From Compostibacter hankyongensis (GTDB lineage: Bacteria; Bacteroidota; Bacteroidia; Chitinophagales; Chitinophagaceae), in contig NZ_BAABFN010000007.1 of NCBI RefSeq assembly GCF_039541075.1, forward strand, positions 132,602 through 196,601: DNA of 64,000 nucleotides. The letters are read 5' to 3'. A program made the translations under genes and the position numbers. The notes beneath the pieces were generated by a model. The model saw nothing but the letters and a program-made list of their open reading frames with translations. It had not been told where the DNA came from and did no database searches. Of this stretch, positions 53,292 through 61,241 are shown one piece after another. Position 1 is the first letter of the stretch. Each line of letters begins with the position of its first letter.

Positions 53292-54095
53292 TCAGATCAG
53301 ACCGCTCCGACAGGCAAGGGCCACCAGCTCTGCGACGTTTTTGGTGCTTGTTTTTTTCAGCATGTTCTTGCGGTGATTGGCGATCGTATTTTCGCTGATC
53401 TTGAGCTTGTCGGCGATCTGCTTGCTGCTGAGTCCTTCTGCCATGTATTGCAGTATCCGGGTTTCCTGCGGGGAGAGCCGCCTGTCTTCCTCATAAGGAT
53501 AGAAACAGTTCTCCGCAAGGGTATGCCGCACCGTGTATCCGTTATCTTCTTCCATTTTTTCGATGTTATGATAAACCAGCCGGTCTTTTTTGAACAGGCT
53601 GATATCGATAACCATGCCGAGACTGTAAAGGGGAAGCCCGGTTTCGGGAGAGGTGATATAACAGCCGCGTTGCAGCACCGGCAGATACCGGCCGGATTTA
53701 TGCTTTACCCGGAAGTTATAGGAAAAGATAAACTTGGAATGTTCCGCAAAGGATTGCGTTTTTAAAAAGCTGACATTGGCCGGAAAGATACATTCGTTGT
53801 AAATCCTGAAATCATCCCGGTGGAATATTTCCAGCAGCATGGGAATACCGCCTTCCAGAAAATCCCGCGGATCGTAAGAGGTGATCAGACGGGAACTTTC
53901 CGTCATGACCAGATACCGGGAGTGCATATAATCAATAACAAACAATACCGGCGGCACATGACTAAGCGTAGCGCCCAGCTCGCGGAAGCGGGTCAACAGC
54001 TGATGCATCTCCTGCTGGTCAATTGAGTCATTGACATAATACAGGTTCTGCAGATGTCCTTTGTACGTAAAATCGAGCGGACGGCTGATGCGCAT
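53292..54095 (-). CDS. PAS-like/LuxR-type transcriptional regulator
   Basis: A 267-residue protein with a PAS-like sensory region (about residues 50-185, including FRVKHKSGRYLPVLQRG and LGMVIDISLFKKD) and a C-terminal GerE/LuxR helix-turn-helix: LSPQETRILQYMAEGLSSKQIADKLKISE then NTIANHRKNMLKK. Similar PAS-LuxR proteins are common in this phylum and their signals are mostly unknown. It is divergent from the fasciclin-SusD gene across 340 bp and convergent with fucP, so either could be a target. Confidence 0.86.
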   Translation of the reverse strand: MRISRPLDFTYKGHLQNLYYVNDSIDQQEMHQLLTRFRELGATLSHVPPVLFVIDYMHSRYLVMTESSRLITSYDPRDFLEGGIPMLLEIFHRDDFRIYNECIFPANVSFLKTQSFAEHSKFIFSYNFRVKHKSGRYLPVLQRGCYITSPETGLPLYSLGMVIDISLFKKDRLVYHNIEKMEEDNGYTVRHTLAENCFYPYEEDRRLSPQETRILQYMAEGLSSKQIADKLKISENTIANHRKNMLKKTSTKNVAELVALACRSGLI

Positions 54096-54281
54096 AAAAT
54101 TGTGTCTATACCCTGCTATTTTTCTCCAAATATAATTCTAATCATTATAAATATCAAAGGATATATGGATCCATGATTTTTTATTTATGGTTCATTATTT
54201 TATTGATAAACAATTATCTATGAATAAAATTAATTTATGTGATATAATAAATTGTCTCTGATCTTAAACCGGCACTCCTGT

Positions 54282-54332
54282 GCAATAGCCATAAATGGCT
54301 ATTGCCGGGCATCGGGCGCGCTTTTACTTTCG
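54282..54332 (+). promoter_or_regulatory. Palindrome overlapping the -33 box of a promoter
   Basis: GCAATAGCCA and TGGCTATTGC form a perfect 10-bp inverted repeat with a 4-nt centre (54282-54305). Its last bases contain TTG (54302-54304), followed after 20 nt by TACTTTCG (54325-54332), one mismatch from the Bacteroidota -7 box. An operator at the promoter of the fasciclin-SusD gene is the simplest reading. The rest of the 54096-54436 spacer is very AT-rich before 54260, with no gene, and would hold the regulator's own promoter. Confidence 0.55.
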
Positions 54333-54436
54333 CAGGATAAAAAACCGTACTGCCCGGGCAGAAGCGGGCGCATAGCGCCGGTTTCCGTTCGAGACGGCAG
54401 CCAAGGTTAAACCATTTGTCAATCTAAAATTTAATC

Positions 54437-56521
54437 ATGAAACGAATCCATTTGCTGCTGCTTGCTTTTTGCCTGGCGGCAGCTTGTAAAAAAGATGATG
54501 ATAAGCCGGCCCCGGAGGATAAGCCAAAGCCGGGAGCGGAGCTGGTAAAAGCGGTGGGCGAAGAGGTGTCGGCCGTCGACAGCCTGAGCAGCTTTGCCGT
54601 TTACCTGGGCGACCTGGAGCTGAGCGATGCGGAGGCCGCCGCCGGCGTTACTGTTTTTGCGCCCGTAAACAGCGCTTTTGCCAATGCCAGCGCCCGTCTG
54701 GCTGATCCGCGGGGCGGACAGCTGCGGGAAAAGCTGCCGGATTCATCGGATCTGGAAGACTATGTCGTAAAAGGCATCGTCGGGGTAGATGCGCTGACCA
54801 ACGGCAAGAAGCTGACCAGCCTGAGCGGGAATACGCTGACCGTTACGACGGAGGAGGGTGGAGATGTCCGCATCAACGGCGTGCTGCTCAGCGGGAAATC
54901 CGTGGCCAGCGGAGAGAAATCGGTTGTGCATTCCCTGGCCGGCCTGCTGAAGAAAAATCCTTCCCTGACGGTTACCGTATGGGATGCTTCCCGGTGGACC
55001 GCCGCCAAACCACGCGGTGAGGTATCGGCTGAGGCAACGGTATCGTTGTACCGTACCCGTGAGGATTATGCTTCCGGAAAGCCGCCGGCCTATACGGCCA
55101 AAACAGCCAGCAACGGGGAGGCGAAATTCAAGAACCTGGAAGCCGGTACGTATTATATCGTTGCGCAGCAGGAAGATAAAAGCAGCATCTTCCGGGAGTC
55201 CGGGTTATGGAGCGAAACCCCGGTAGAGGGTGTCTATCTGGGCTACGCTTCTGATACTTTGTTCCAGACCCAGGCGGAAATAGATAACGGGGTTTACCAG
55301 GCAGGCGCGGCGCAGGGTAATTTCCGGTACCTGGATGCCAACGGCGACGGCAGGATTGATATGAATGATTTCGTAGCCCTTCCCTACCAGTCGGTAGTGG
55401 CCGAACAGGGGGGAGCCGTTTCCATATCTATACTGGTGGGTTACAGCAATAACGCCCAGCTGGGGCCGCTGCCCGATATCGCTGCTGCCGGTACGCTTCT
55501 CGATGCTGTATACCAGGCTGCCGCCGCAGATTTTCTTACCGGCACCCTGCTGGACGGTTATCTCAGCGATGATGCGGAGGCAAACAGCGGAAGCTGGGCA
55601 GCCATCGACCATTTCGGTTTTACTCCGGCAGATAATGTTTTCACCGGCCGCTGGTCGATTGCTTACCAAAGCATCATGAAGCTGAACCGGATCCTGCGGG
55701 ATGTGCCGGAGATGGCCGCTTCTTCAGACAAGAACACCGTTATCGCACAGGCCAGAGCCCTCCGGGCGCACATTTACCTGCGGCTGCTGGCCTACTTCGG
55801 CAATGTGCCGCAGCTCTCCGGCGTGATCATCCCGCCCGACTTTTCAAACGGCAATTCCCAGCAGGTATATGACGATGCTATAGCTGATCTCAAAGCGGCT
55901 GTGGATGTCCTTCCGGCCAAATGGGATGCGCAACACGCCTATAAGCTCAGCAAGGGAGCGGCCAATGCCTTGCTGGCTAAAGCTTACCTGATGCATAAGG
56001 ATTATGGCAATGCTGCCAATTATGCCCGGGTGGTGATCAACAGCGGTACCTATCAGCTGTTGCACGACATTGGAGATGTTTTTAAAGACAATGTCAACAA
56101 GGAAGTGATCTGGGATATTTCAGACCAGGCGGCTTCTGCTGAATTTATCAACTACTTTGCCCGGGGCACGCACTGCCCGATAGTACGGCTGGGAGAACTT
56201 TACCTGATCGCCTCCGAAAGCCTCCTGGAAAAGAGCGGCGTATCCGCCGAGGTGGTTAGTGATGTCACTATGTTGCGCATCAGGCAGGGCATGACCGCAG
56301 TATCTGCGGGGATGACCGCTGCAGAGATCAGGGCCGCGCTCAGGGAGGTATGGCAGAAGGAGATGTATCGCGAGGGCAGCCGTTTCCTTTGCCTGCAGCG
56401 CTGGGGCATTGCCCAGCAGGTACTGGGATCGAAGGGCTATCATACCGGTAATGATCTTTTGCCGATACCGCAAAACTATATGAACTTATATCCTGGGATC
56501 AGACAGAATCCCGGATATTGA
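54437..56521 (+). CDS. Fasciclin-domain/SusD-like fusion lipoprotein
   Basis: A 694-residue lipoprotein (Cys17 in LAAAC, then a Lys/Asp/Pro-rich linker). Order: FAS1 domain (about 35-172, with VTVFAPVNSAF and a late VVHSLAGLL), a prealbumin/SpaA-like beta-sandwich (about 178-250, with GEAKFKNLEAGTYYIV), a segment (about 265-340) with DANGDGRIDMND that resembles the calcium-like loop of SusC barrels, and a SusD-like helical domain (about 345-694, with RALRAHIYLRLLAYFGN, MYREGSRFLCLQRWG and final QNPGY). No SusC gene is adjacent. It could be a glycan-binding or adhesive surface protein. The domain calls are by eye. Confidence 0.8.
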   Translation: MKRIHLLLLAFCLAAACKKDDDKPAPEDKPKPGAELVKAVGEEVSAVDSLSSFAVYLGDLELSDAEAAAGVTVFAPVNSAFANASARLADPRGGQLREKLPDSSDLEDYVVKGIVGVDALTNGKKLTSLSGNTLTVTTEEGGDVRINGVLLSGKSVASGEKSVVHSLAGLLKKNPSLTVTVWDASRWTAAKPRGEVSAEATVSLYRTREDYASGKPPAYTAKTASNGEAKFKNLEAGTYYIVAQQEDKSSIFRESGLWSETPVEGVYLGYASDTLFQTQAEIDNGVYQAGAAQGNFRYLDANGDGRIDMNDFVALPYQSVVAEQGGAVSISILVGYSNNAQLGPLPDIAAAGTLLDAVYQAAAADFLTGTLLDGYLSDDAEANSGSWAAIDHFGFTPADNVFTGRWSIAYQSIMKLNRILRDVPEMAASSDKNTVIAQARALRAHIYLRLLAYFGNVPQLSGVIIPPDFSNGNSQQVYDDAIADLKAAVDVLPAKWDAQHAYKLSKGAANALLAKAYLMHKDYGNAANYARVVINSGTYQLLHDIGDVFKDNVNKEVIWDISDQAASAEFINYFARGTHCPIVRLGELYLIASESLLEKSGVSAEVVSDVTMLRIRQGMTAVSAGMTAAEIRAALREVWQKEMYREGSRFLCLQRWGIAQQVLGSKGYHTGNDLLPIPQNYMNLYPGIRQNPGY

Positions 56522-56567
56522 GTGTTTTTGATTGACAACTCCATTGTTGTTGCCCCAAATGCTACGG

Positions 56568-56601
56568 CTGCGGCGTACCCCCGGTATGCCGCAGTTTTTT
56601 T
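56568..56601 (+). terminator. Bidirectional terminator after the fasciclin-SusD gene
   Basis: Twelve-base arms CTGCGGCGTACC and GGTATGCCGCAG (one G-U pair) enclose a CCC loop, and seven T follow on the + strand. It lies between the convergent fasciclin-SusD and GH5 genes. Confidence 0.85.
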
Positions 56602-56649
56602 GTATCCTGCTGTGTGCCTGCGGGTATTCATCCCCCTGGACTACTCTGC

Positions 56650-57768
56650 TCAGGAATGCTCCGGCGTTTTGATCCCCTCCAGCAGCACTTCGAGCATTTT
56701 CCGGTCCAGCCGCCGGCCTTTGTAAGATTCGTAGCTTATATCTTTCCGGTCGCTGTCCAGTATGCCAAAGGAGCCGCGGAGGTTCCAGAGCGACCAGCCC
56801 CAGCCGTAGGATTTCCACAGGGCCAGCTGATCGTGCATATAGGCCAGGGCTACCTTGTGCGGCGTGCGGTTATATACGCCCCATTCGCCCACATGTACCG
56901 GCACACCCTGCCGGTTGAGCGCTGTCCAGGGCCTGAAATGCTGCCGGAGGCGCTCCTTATCCCAGACATCCGATGCGCTGAGCCGCAGCGGCCATTCCGG
57001 GACAGGCATTTTCCGGTCTTTCCATACCCAGGATGCCTGGTAGTGGGTGAGCTGCATGGGGGCGTAGCCGTGGGTGCTCTGGAAGATACTTTTGTCGGCA
57101 GCCAGGTCAGATACGGGGAGGTTGCCGTACTCCAGCCCGTCTACGACGATACGCCGGTCCGGATCGATCTCCCGGATGGCCCGGGTGAGCTGCTGCAGCA
57201 CCGATATATAGCGTTCTGCCGGTATGGCTGAGCCCGGCTCATTGATCAGGTCGAAGCTGAGCCGGTTGCTGTCCGTGCCCTTATAGCGGCGGGCGATATA
57301 TTGCCAATGGTAGGTAGCTGCTTCCAGCGCTTTGGCCTGGTCCTTCGCCGGGCCGGAGAAGAGCTGCAGCGGTTCCTTATCCCCGTCGTTCACGCAGTAG
57401 CCCGGAATGCGGTGGAGGTTGAGGCAGATGTGCACGCCGTACTGCCGGCCAAAATCCACTACCTGATCCACCAGCCGGAAAATCTCCTCATCGATCTTCA
57501 TCCATTGCGCGGGATCGGGCTTGCTCCAGTTCCAGTAGCTCATGGGAATACGGGCGAAGTTGAATTTCCATTCCGCCATCATCTCAAAGTCCTGTTCCCG
57601 GAAGGGCTGGGGATGGAAGCCCGAGAAGAGCTCCAGCAGGTTGAAGCCATACCAGCGCGGGTTCTCCGCCCGCTGAAGGGAGGGGAGGGCGCCCCTGACC
57701 ACGGCGCCGGGGAAAGCGGCCAGCAATGCTGCTGCTGCGCCCTGTTGCAAAAAAGTTCTTCGCTGCAT
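56650..57768 (-). CDS. GH5-family glycoside hydrolase (endoglucanase/mannanase-like)
   Basis: A 372-residue enzyme that begins with a twin-arginine-like signal (MQRRTFLQQGAAAALLAAFP). The GH5 barrel shows FNFARIPMSYWNW, the acid/base Glu in FDLINEPGS and the nucleophile Glu in VHVGEWGVYN, then the aromatic WGWSLWNLRGSFG. The ATG at 57768 is chosen because the frame upstream runs into the tRNA-Lys gene on the other strand. The substrate is a beta-linked glucan, mannan or similar, not resolvable by sight. Confidence 0.9.
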   Translation of the reverse strand: MQRRTFLQQGAAAALLAAFPGAVVRGALPSLQRAENPRWYGFNLLELFSGFHPQPFREQDFEMMAEWKFNFARIPMSYWNWSKPDPAQWMKIDEEIFRLVDQVVDFGRQYGVHICLNLHRIPGYCVNDGDKEPLQLFSGPAKDQAKALEAATYHWQYIARRYKGTDSNRLSFDLINEPGSAIPAERYISVLQQLTRAIREIDPDRRIVVDGLEYGNLPVSDLAADKSIFQSTHGYAPMQLTHYQASWVWKDRKMPVPEWPLRLSASDVWDKERLRQHFRPWTALNRQGVPVHVGEWGVYNRTPHKVALAYMHDQLALWKSYGWGWSLWNLRGSFGILDSDRKDISYESYKGRRLDRKMLEVLLEGIKTPEHS

Positions 57769-57859
57769 AAGAAGGAGGAGTGTTGGAAGATAAAGATAAT
57801 GCCTTTTCCGGCTCCCGGCGGGCGTACCGGCAGGTTGGTCAGGAAATTCAGCCCCGCTA

Positions 57860-57890
57860 TTGCCACCAATAAAATTTATCCCTATCTTTG
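57860..57890 (+). promoter_or_regulatory. Promoter of tRNA-Lys
   Basis: TTG at 57860-57862 is followed after 20 nt by TATCTTTG at 57883-57890, a near-perfect Bacteroidota promoter, 43 bp before the mature tRNA 5' end. Confidence 0.75.
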
Positions 57891-57933
57891 CACCCCCTTC
57901 AGGGAAGAGCGCGGCCCACGGCCCCGTTCGGTT

Positions 57934-58006
57934 GATTCCGTAGCTCAGTTGGTAGAGCACGACACTTTTAATGTTGGGGTCCTGGGTTCGAGTCCCAGCG
58001 GGATCA
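57934..58006 (+). tRNA. tRNA-Lys (anticodon TTT)
   Basis: A full cloverleaf can be drawn: acceptor GATTCCG with CGGGATC, D-arm GCTC/GAGC, anticodon stem CGACA/TGTTG with loop CTTTTAA (anticodon TTT) and T-arm CTGGG-TTCGAGT-CCCAG. The discriminator is A and CCA is not encoded. The 3' part serves as the edge of the integrated element to the right, and the recombinase reading frame overlaps the tRNA on the other strand. Confidence 0.97.
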
Positions 58007-59543
58007 CCTCTTGGGACAAGTCTAAAAAAGAAAGACTTGTCCCATTTTTTTTACCTTGTAACTTGCTGTTATTCTGATAGATAATAGCAATCGCAGAATT
58101 TAGTCTCCGAGTTCGATGTTGTGTTCCGTCAAATTCCAAAAAATCGGGGAACATCGAACTCACTATAAGCCTTTTTTCCTCAATATCGCCGTTTTCATAG
58201 CGTCTATCAATGTTTGCGACCTTTTTTAAGGTAGATGCTACTAAGTCTTTAATCTCCGTTCCGACTACTGCCAAGTCGTTTAATCTTCTTTCCAAAACCT
58301 CAATCTTTCCTTTGGTCAATTTCTTTACTTCTTGGAAATCGTCATCTGCCATTTCTCCATCGGCATTTTTTAAAAGCGCATTTTGATAGCGTTTGTTCAA
58401 CGCATCAATCTCACCTATGATATTTGTCCGTTCGGTATTTTGGGCTTTGGTTTTGTTATTGAAATCTTTTATAAAGGCTTCGATAAAAACATCGACCATA
58501 CCCTCTTTTGGCGACATATACCGTAACTGTTTTAAGAAAGCCTCATTGGCGGTTTCGGCTTTGAACCGTACTCCGCAGGAGGAAGTGCAATGATAGTAGT
58601 AATAGTAATTGCCCATCTTGCCTTTTGAGGCACTTCCTGTGAGCATCCTATTACAATTAGGGTTAGGGCATTTAATAAACCCTCTAAGCGGTAGATTGTC
58701 CATAGCCACGATTTTAGGCTTTACAACCCTCTTTCTCCCATCGAGAATATCCTGTACATCCGCAAAGGTCTTTTCGCTGATTAATGGCTCATGCTGTCCT
58801 TTGACAAAATATCCCTTTTCCTCTTTGTAAGGAGGAATGAATATTTTGCCACAGTACAAGGGGTTTCGGACGGCTACCCAAAAGTTATTTTTGCTGAACC
58901 GACCTTTTCCATCGGCTTTCTCCCGAACCATTTTCCATATCTGTTCCGTATTGAAGTTATTGGAAATGATTTGTTCAAACGCCCATTTTAAAAGTGGTGC
59001 TTCAAAATCATGGGGTGCAATGAATTTCTTTTTGCCCTCTGTTATCTTATTGACATATCCCAAAGGAGCAGTACCCATATACCGCCCCTCTTTTTTCGCC
59101 CTGCGCATTCCGTGAAAGACATTTAATGCACGCCTGTCGTTCTCAACTTCCGGTGAAGCGAGATAGAATGCAAGCATGATTTTATTTTCGGGAATGGTAA
59201 GGTCTAAGGGCTGTTCTATCGCAACAGGCTCAACGCCATGTGTCCGTAACTGGTTAATCATCTGATAGGCATCCCCTGCGTTTCTACTGAACCTATCCCA
59301 TTTGGTAAATAATATTATTGACCCCGCTTTGTTGTTCTTTGTTTTGCGTAGGTTGGATAAATATTTCTGCCACTCTGGACGCTTGAAAGATTTTGCCGAA
59401 TGGTCTTCTATGTAAACATCCCTTACCGGAATACCTTTTATCTCACAATATTTTCTTAATCGGTCTTCTTGGTCACGTTGCGAATATCCCTTGTCCGCTT
59501 GCTCGTCTGTCGATACACGTATGTATAAATCTGCCTTTCTCAT
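57945..59543 (-). CDS. Large serine recombinase (integrase) ending inside tRNA-Lys
   Basis: A 532-residue site-specific recombinase. The catalytic domain begins LYIRVSTDEQ (nucleophile Ser11) and contains LFTKWDRFSRNAGDA. A recombinase domain (about 150-270) follows, then a zinc ribbon (CPNPNC and HCTSSC, about 300-335) and a coiled coil (about 365-450). It uses ATG 59543 rather than the GTG one codon before. The last residues, GLEPRTPTLKV onwards, are encoded by the complement of tRNA-Lys, and the stop codon lies in the D-arm. This tail is probably fixed by the integration site and not by selection on the protein. Confidence 0.93.
   Translation of the reverse strand: MRKADLYIRVSTDEQADKGYSQRDQEDRLRKYCEIKGIPVRDVYIEDHSAKSFKRPEWQKYLSNLRKTKNNKAGSIILFTKWDRFSRNAGDAYQMINQLRTHGVEPVAIEQPLDLTIPENKIMLAFYLASPEVENDRRALNVFHGMRRAKKEGRYMGTAPLGYVNKITEGKKKFIAPHDFEAPLLKWAFEQIISNNFNTEQIWKMVREKADGKGRFSKNNFWVAVRNPLYCGKIFIPPYKEEKGYFVKGQHEPLISEKTFADVQDILDGRKRVVKPKIVAMDNLPLRGFIKCPNPNCNRMLTGSASKGKMGNYYYYYHCTSSCGVRFKAETANEAFLKQLRYMSPKEGMVDVFIEAFIKDFNNKTKAQNTERTNIIGEIDALNKRYQNALLKNADGEMADDDFQEVKKLTKGKIEVLERRLNDLAVVGTEIKDLVASTLKKVANIDRRYENGDIEEKRLIVSSMFPDFLEFDGTQHRTRRLNSAIAIIYQNNSKLQGKKNGTSLSFLDLSQEVIPLGLEPRTPTLKVSCSTN
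58013..58052 (+). terminator. Terminator of tRNA-Lys, inside the recombinase reading frame
   Basis: GGGACAAGTCT and AGACTTGTCCC (11 bp, perfect) enclose a 9-nt A-rich loop, then A and eight T. It begins 6 bp after the tRNA. On the other strand the same bases are read as the C-terminal tail of the recombinase. Confidence 0.88.
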
Positions 59544-59569
59544 CACAACAGTTTTCCTTGTTCATTGGG

Positions 59570-59731
59570 TTAAAGTTTTCCTCTTAGATACTGGTTAACT
59601 GCAATGTGAGCTATCTTTTTGACGAACTCCAAGATGGTTTTTGCTTCCTCTATATCGACCTCTGTTCCTTTCTTTTTCAAGATTTGTACCACTCTTTCGG
59701 GTGTTAAATCGTTCGCTTTTTCTTTCTCCAT
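59570..59731 (-). CDS. Small helical protein upstream of the recombinase
   Basis: A 53-residue charged protein starting MEKEKANDLTPERVVQILKK and ending in a hydrophobic helix with FVKKIAHIAVNQYLRGKL. It lies 26 bp before the recombinase start on the same strand, so the two are probably co-transcribed. Similar short proteins often precede integrases in Bacteroidota elements. It might be a directionality or accessory factor, but that is only a guess from position. ATG 59731 is preferred over one ten codons earlier. Confidence 0.6.
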   Translation of the reverse strand: MEKEKANDLTPERVVQILKKKGTEVDIEEAKTILEFVKKIAHIAVNQYLRGKL

Positions 59732-59875
59732 CTTCAATTGATTTTTGCCTGTTAACCACACGGATTAATCCGTACAGACAAACTTATTACACTGATGGAG
59801 TGGATATTGAATTGTGTCTTTGAGTTGAATTACTTGGCTTAGATTGGCTCAAAGTGTTACAATAACCTAAGCACA

Positions 59876-59995
59876 TTTACGGCGTTCGCTCCGCTACTGA
59901 CCGTAAAAGAGCTTATGTTTATGATTGTTAACAGGAGATTGAAGATGTCGTTCCACAGGTTGGGCTGTTCCACTCCAGACTTCAATCACCTGTTA
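59876..59995. repeat. Two inverted repeats in the non-coding stretch before ardA
   Basis: TTTACGG (59876) pairs with CCGTAAA (59901-59907). Then a 16-bp arm at 59929-59944 (TAACAGGAGATTGAAG) pairs with 59980-59995 with one mismatch across a 35-nt spacer that itself repeats GTTCCAC. No gene is supported in 59762-59985 or 60106-60389. A structured RNA, an origin of transfer or an ssDNA-type promoter are possibilities. Confidence 0.6.
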
Positions 59996-60105
59996 CTGTA
60001 CGGGCGAACATTAAATTCTTGATAAACCATTTCGGCAATGCTATCCTCATTACTTCCACGTTTGGTTACGCCTAAAAGCGAGTATGCCTGTTGTTCACGT
60101 TTCAT
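59986..60105 (-). CDS. Hypothetical 39-residue protein with its own promoter
   Basis: A short frame MKREQQAYSLLGVTKRG through to RPYSNR. On the minus strand it is preceded by TACCTTTG (60117-60110), only 4 nt before the ATG, with TTTTG 21 nt further upstream (60143-60139), a good Bacteroidota promoter. I do not recognise the peptide. Its 3' end lies inside the arm of the inverted repeat. It may be a small protein, a leader or a chance frame under a promoter that makes a structured RNA. Confidence 0.35.
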   Translation of the reverse strand: MKREQQAYSLLGVTKRGSNEDSIAEMVYQEFNVRPYSNR

Positions 60106-60389
60106 GGAGCAAAGGTATGTCCGTGTTCTTAACGTAGGCAAAAGGTCATGCAAGTTTGGAAAAAAATCTCCAGCCCGTTGGGTGTATTTTTTGTCCAAAA
60201 CCTTGTGCCTACTAAACACTAACCTTTCATGCTCCCGAAACGAAACACAGCATACTCCGACTCTTTACACGAATAAAAAAAATGTCAGGCATGAGGAATA
60301 CAAGCATTGAAAATGGTATTGAAACAAAACAACAGCACCACCTCTCATTGCCGAATAACTCAAAAAATTTAATTCAAAACAGTAAAGAA

Positions 60390-60923
60390 ATGACACATCA
60401 AATAAACACATCGGAAGCAAGGGTATATGTCGGCACATACGCAAAATATAATGACGGTTCAATTTTCGGGGAGTGGCTAACGCTATCCGATTATACGGAC
60501 AAGGAAGAATTTTACGATGCTTGCAGGGAGTTGCACGAAGACGAGGAAGACCCCGAATTTATGTTTCAAGACTACGAGAACATCCCAAACGGATTAATCG
60601 GCGAAAGTTGGATAAGCGACAGCATATTTGAGGTTTTGGAGGCTTTGGAAGCTATGGACGAAAGCCGACAAGAAGCATTTCTAATATGGTGCGACAATGG
60701 ACACCGTAAGCTATCCGAGGGCGATATTGACGACCTAATAAGCGACTTTGACGATGACTATATAGGGGAATACAAGGACGAGGAAGATTTTGCCTATGAA
60801 CAGGTAGAGCAAATGGACTTACCCGAATTTGCAAAAACGTACTTCGATTATGAGGCATATGCCCGTGACCTGTTTAGCGGTGACTATTGGAGCAATAGCG
60901 GTCATGTATTTTATAATTCGTGA
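60390..60923 (+). CDS. ardA: Antirestriction protein ArdA
   Basis: A 177-residue, very acidic protein that mimics B-form DNA and blocks type I restriction enzymes during entry of mobile DNA. It begins MTHQINTSEARVYVGTYAKYNDGS, with the ArdA signature ARVYVGTYAKYN, then FQDYENIPNGLIGESWIS and the C-terminal FDYEAYARDLF. The ATG at 60390 is chosen because the family homology starts there, though the frame is open 36 codons further upstream. Followed by a strong hairpin terminator. Confidence 0.93.
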   Translation: MTHQINTSEARVYVGTYAKYNDGSIFGEWLTLSDYTDKEEFYDACRELHEDEEDPEFMFQDYENIPNGLIGESWISDSIFEVLEALEAMDESRQEAFLIWCDNGHRKLSEGDIDDLISDFDDDYIGEYKDEEDFAYEQVEQMDLPEFAKTYFDYEAYARDLFSGDYWSNSGHVFYNS

Positions 60924-60929
60924 ATTTTC

Positions 60930-60957
60930 GGGAACGGTGCGCCGTTCCCATTTTTAT
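60930..60957 (+). terminator. Terminator after ardA
   Basis: GGGAACGG and CCGTTCCC with a TGCG loop, followed by ATTTTTATT, begin 7 bp after the ardA stop codon. Confidence 0.8.
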
Positions 60958-60970
60958 TAAATTCGGACGG

Positions 60971-61137
60971 GCAAAAAAGACAGATCCTCCCCTGGTCGGA
61001 ACAGTCTTTTTTGCGGTAAGCGGAACAACCCCTTTGTTAAATGCTTCCGGTTCGCCGTTCCTTACCTGCATTTCTCAAACAGGTTGTATTCGGATTAGAC
61101 TACTTTCTTTCGTGAGTTGAGACGGAAAAGAAAGTAG
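60971..61137. repeat. Two further hairpins between ardA and the defence genes
   Basis: GCAAAAAAGAC (60971-60981) pairs perfectly with GTCTTTTTTGC (61004-61014), and CTACTTTCTTT (61100-61110) pairs perfectly with AAAGAAAGTAG (61127-61137). The 60924-61241 stretch has no gene that I can support. The second hairpin may mark the edge of the inserted defence cassette, since base composition drops further after it. Confidence 0.6.
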
Positions 61138-61241
61138 CAAAGAAACCTAAGATTATGTATAATCATCTGAATTGGTGGTGATACGAATGTTTTATTTATT
61201 AAATTTGTTACATAACAACTATTCTTGATAGCAACTAATTT

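Noticed and set aside
57769..57960. N-terminal extension of the GH5 enzyme by 64 codons
   Set aside because: It runs through tRNA-Lys and its promoter; the internal ATG at 57768 is followed by a proper export signal.
60282..60389. 36-residue N-terminal extension of ArdA
   Set aside because: Low-complexity, with no family similarity; ArdA homology begins right after the ATG at 60390.
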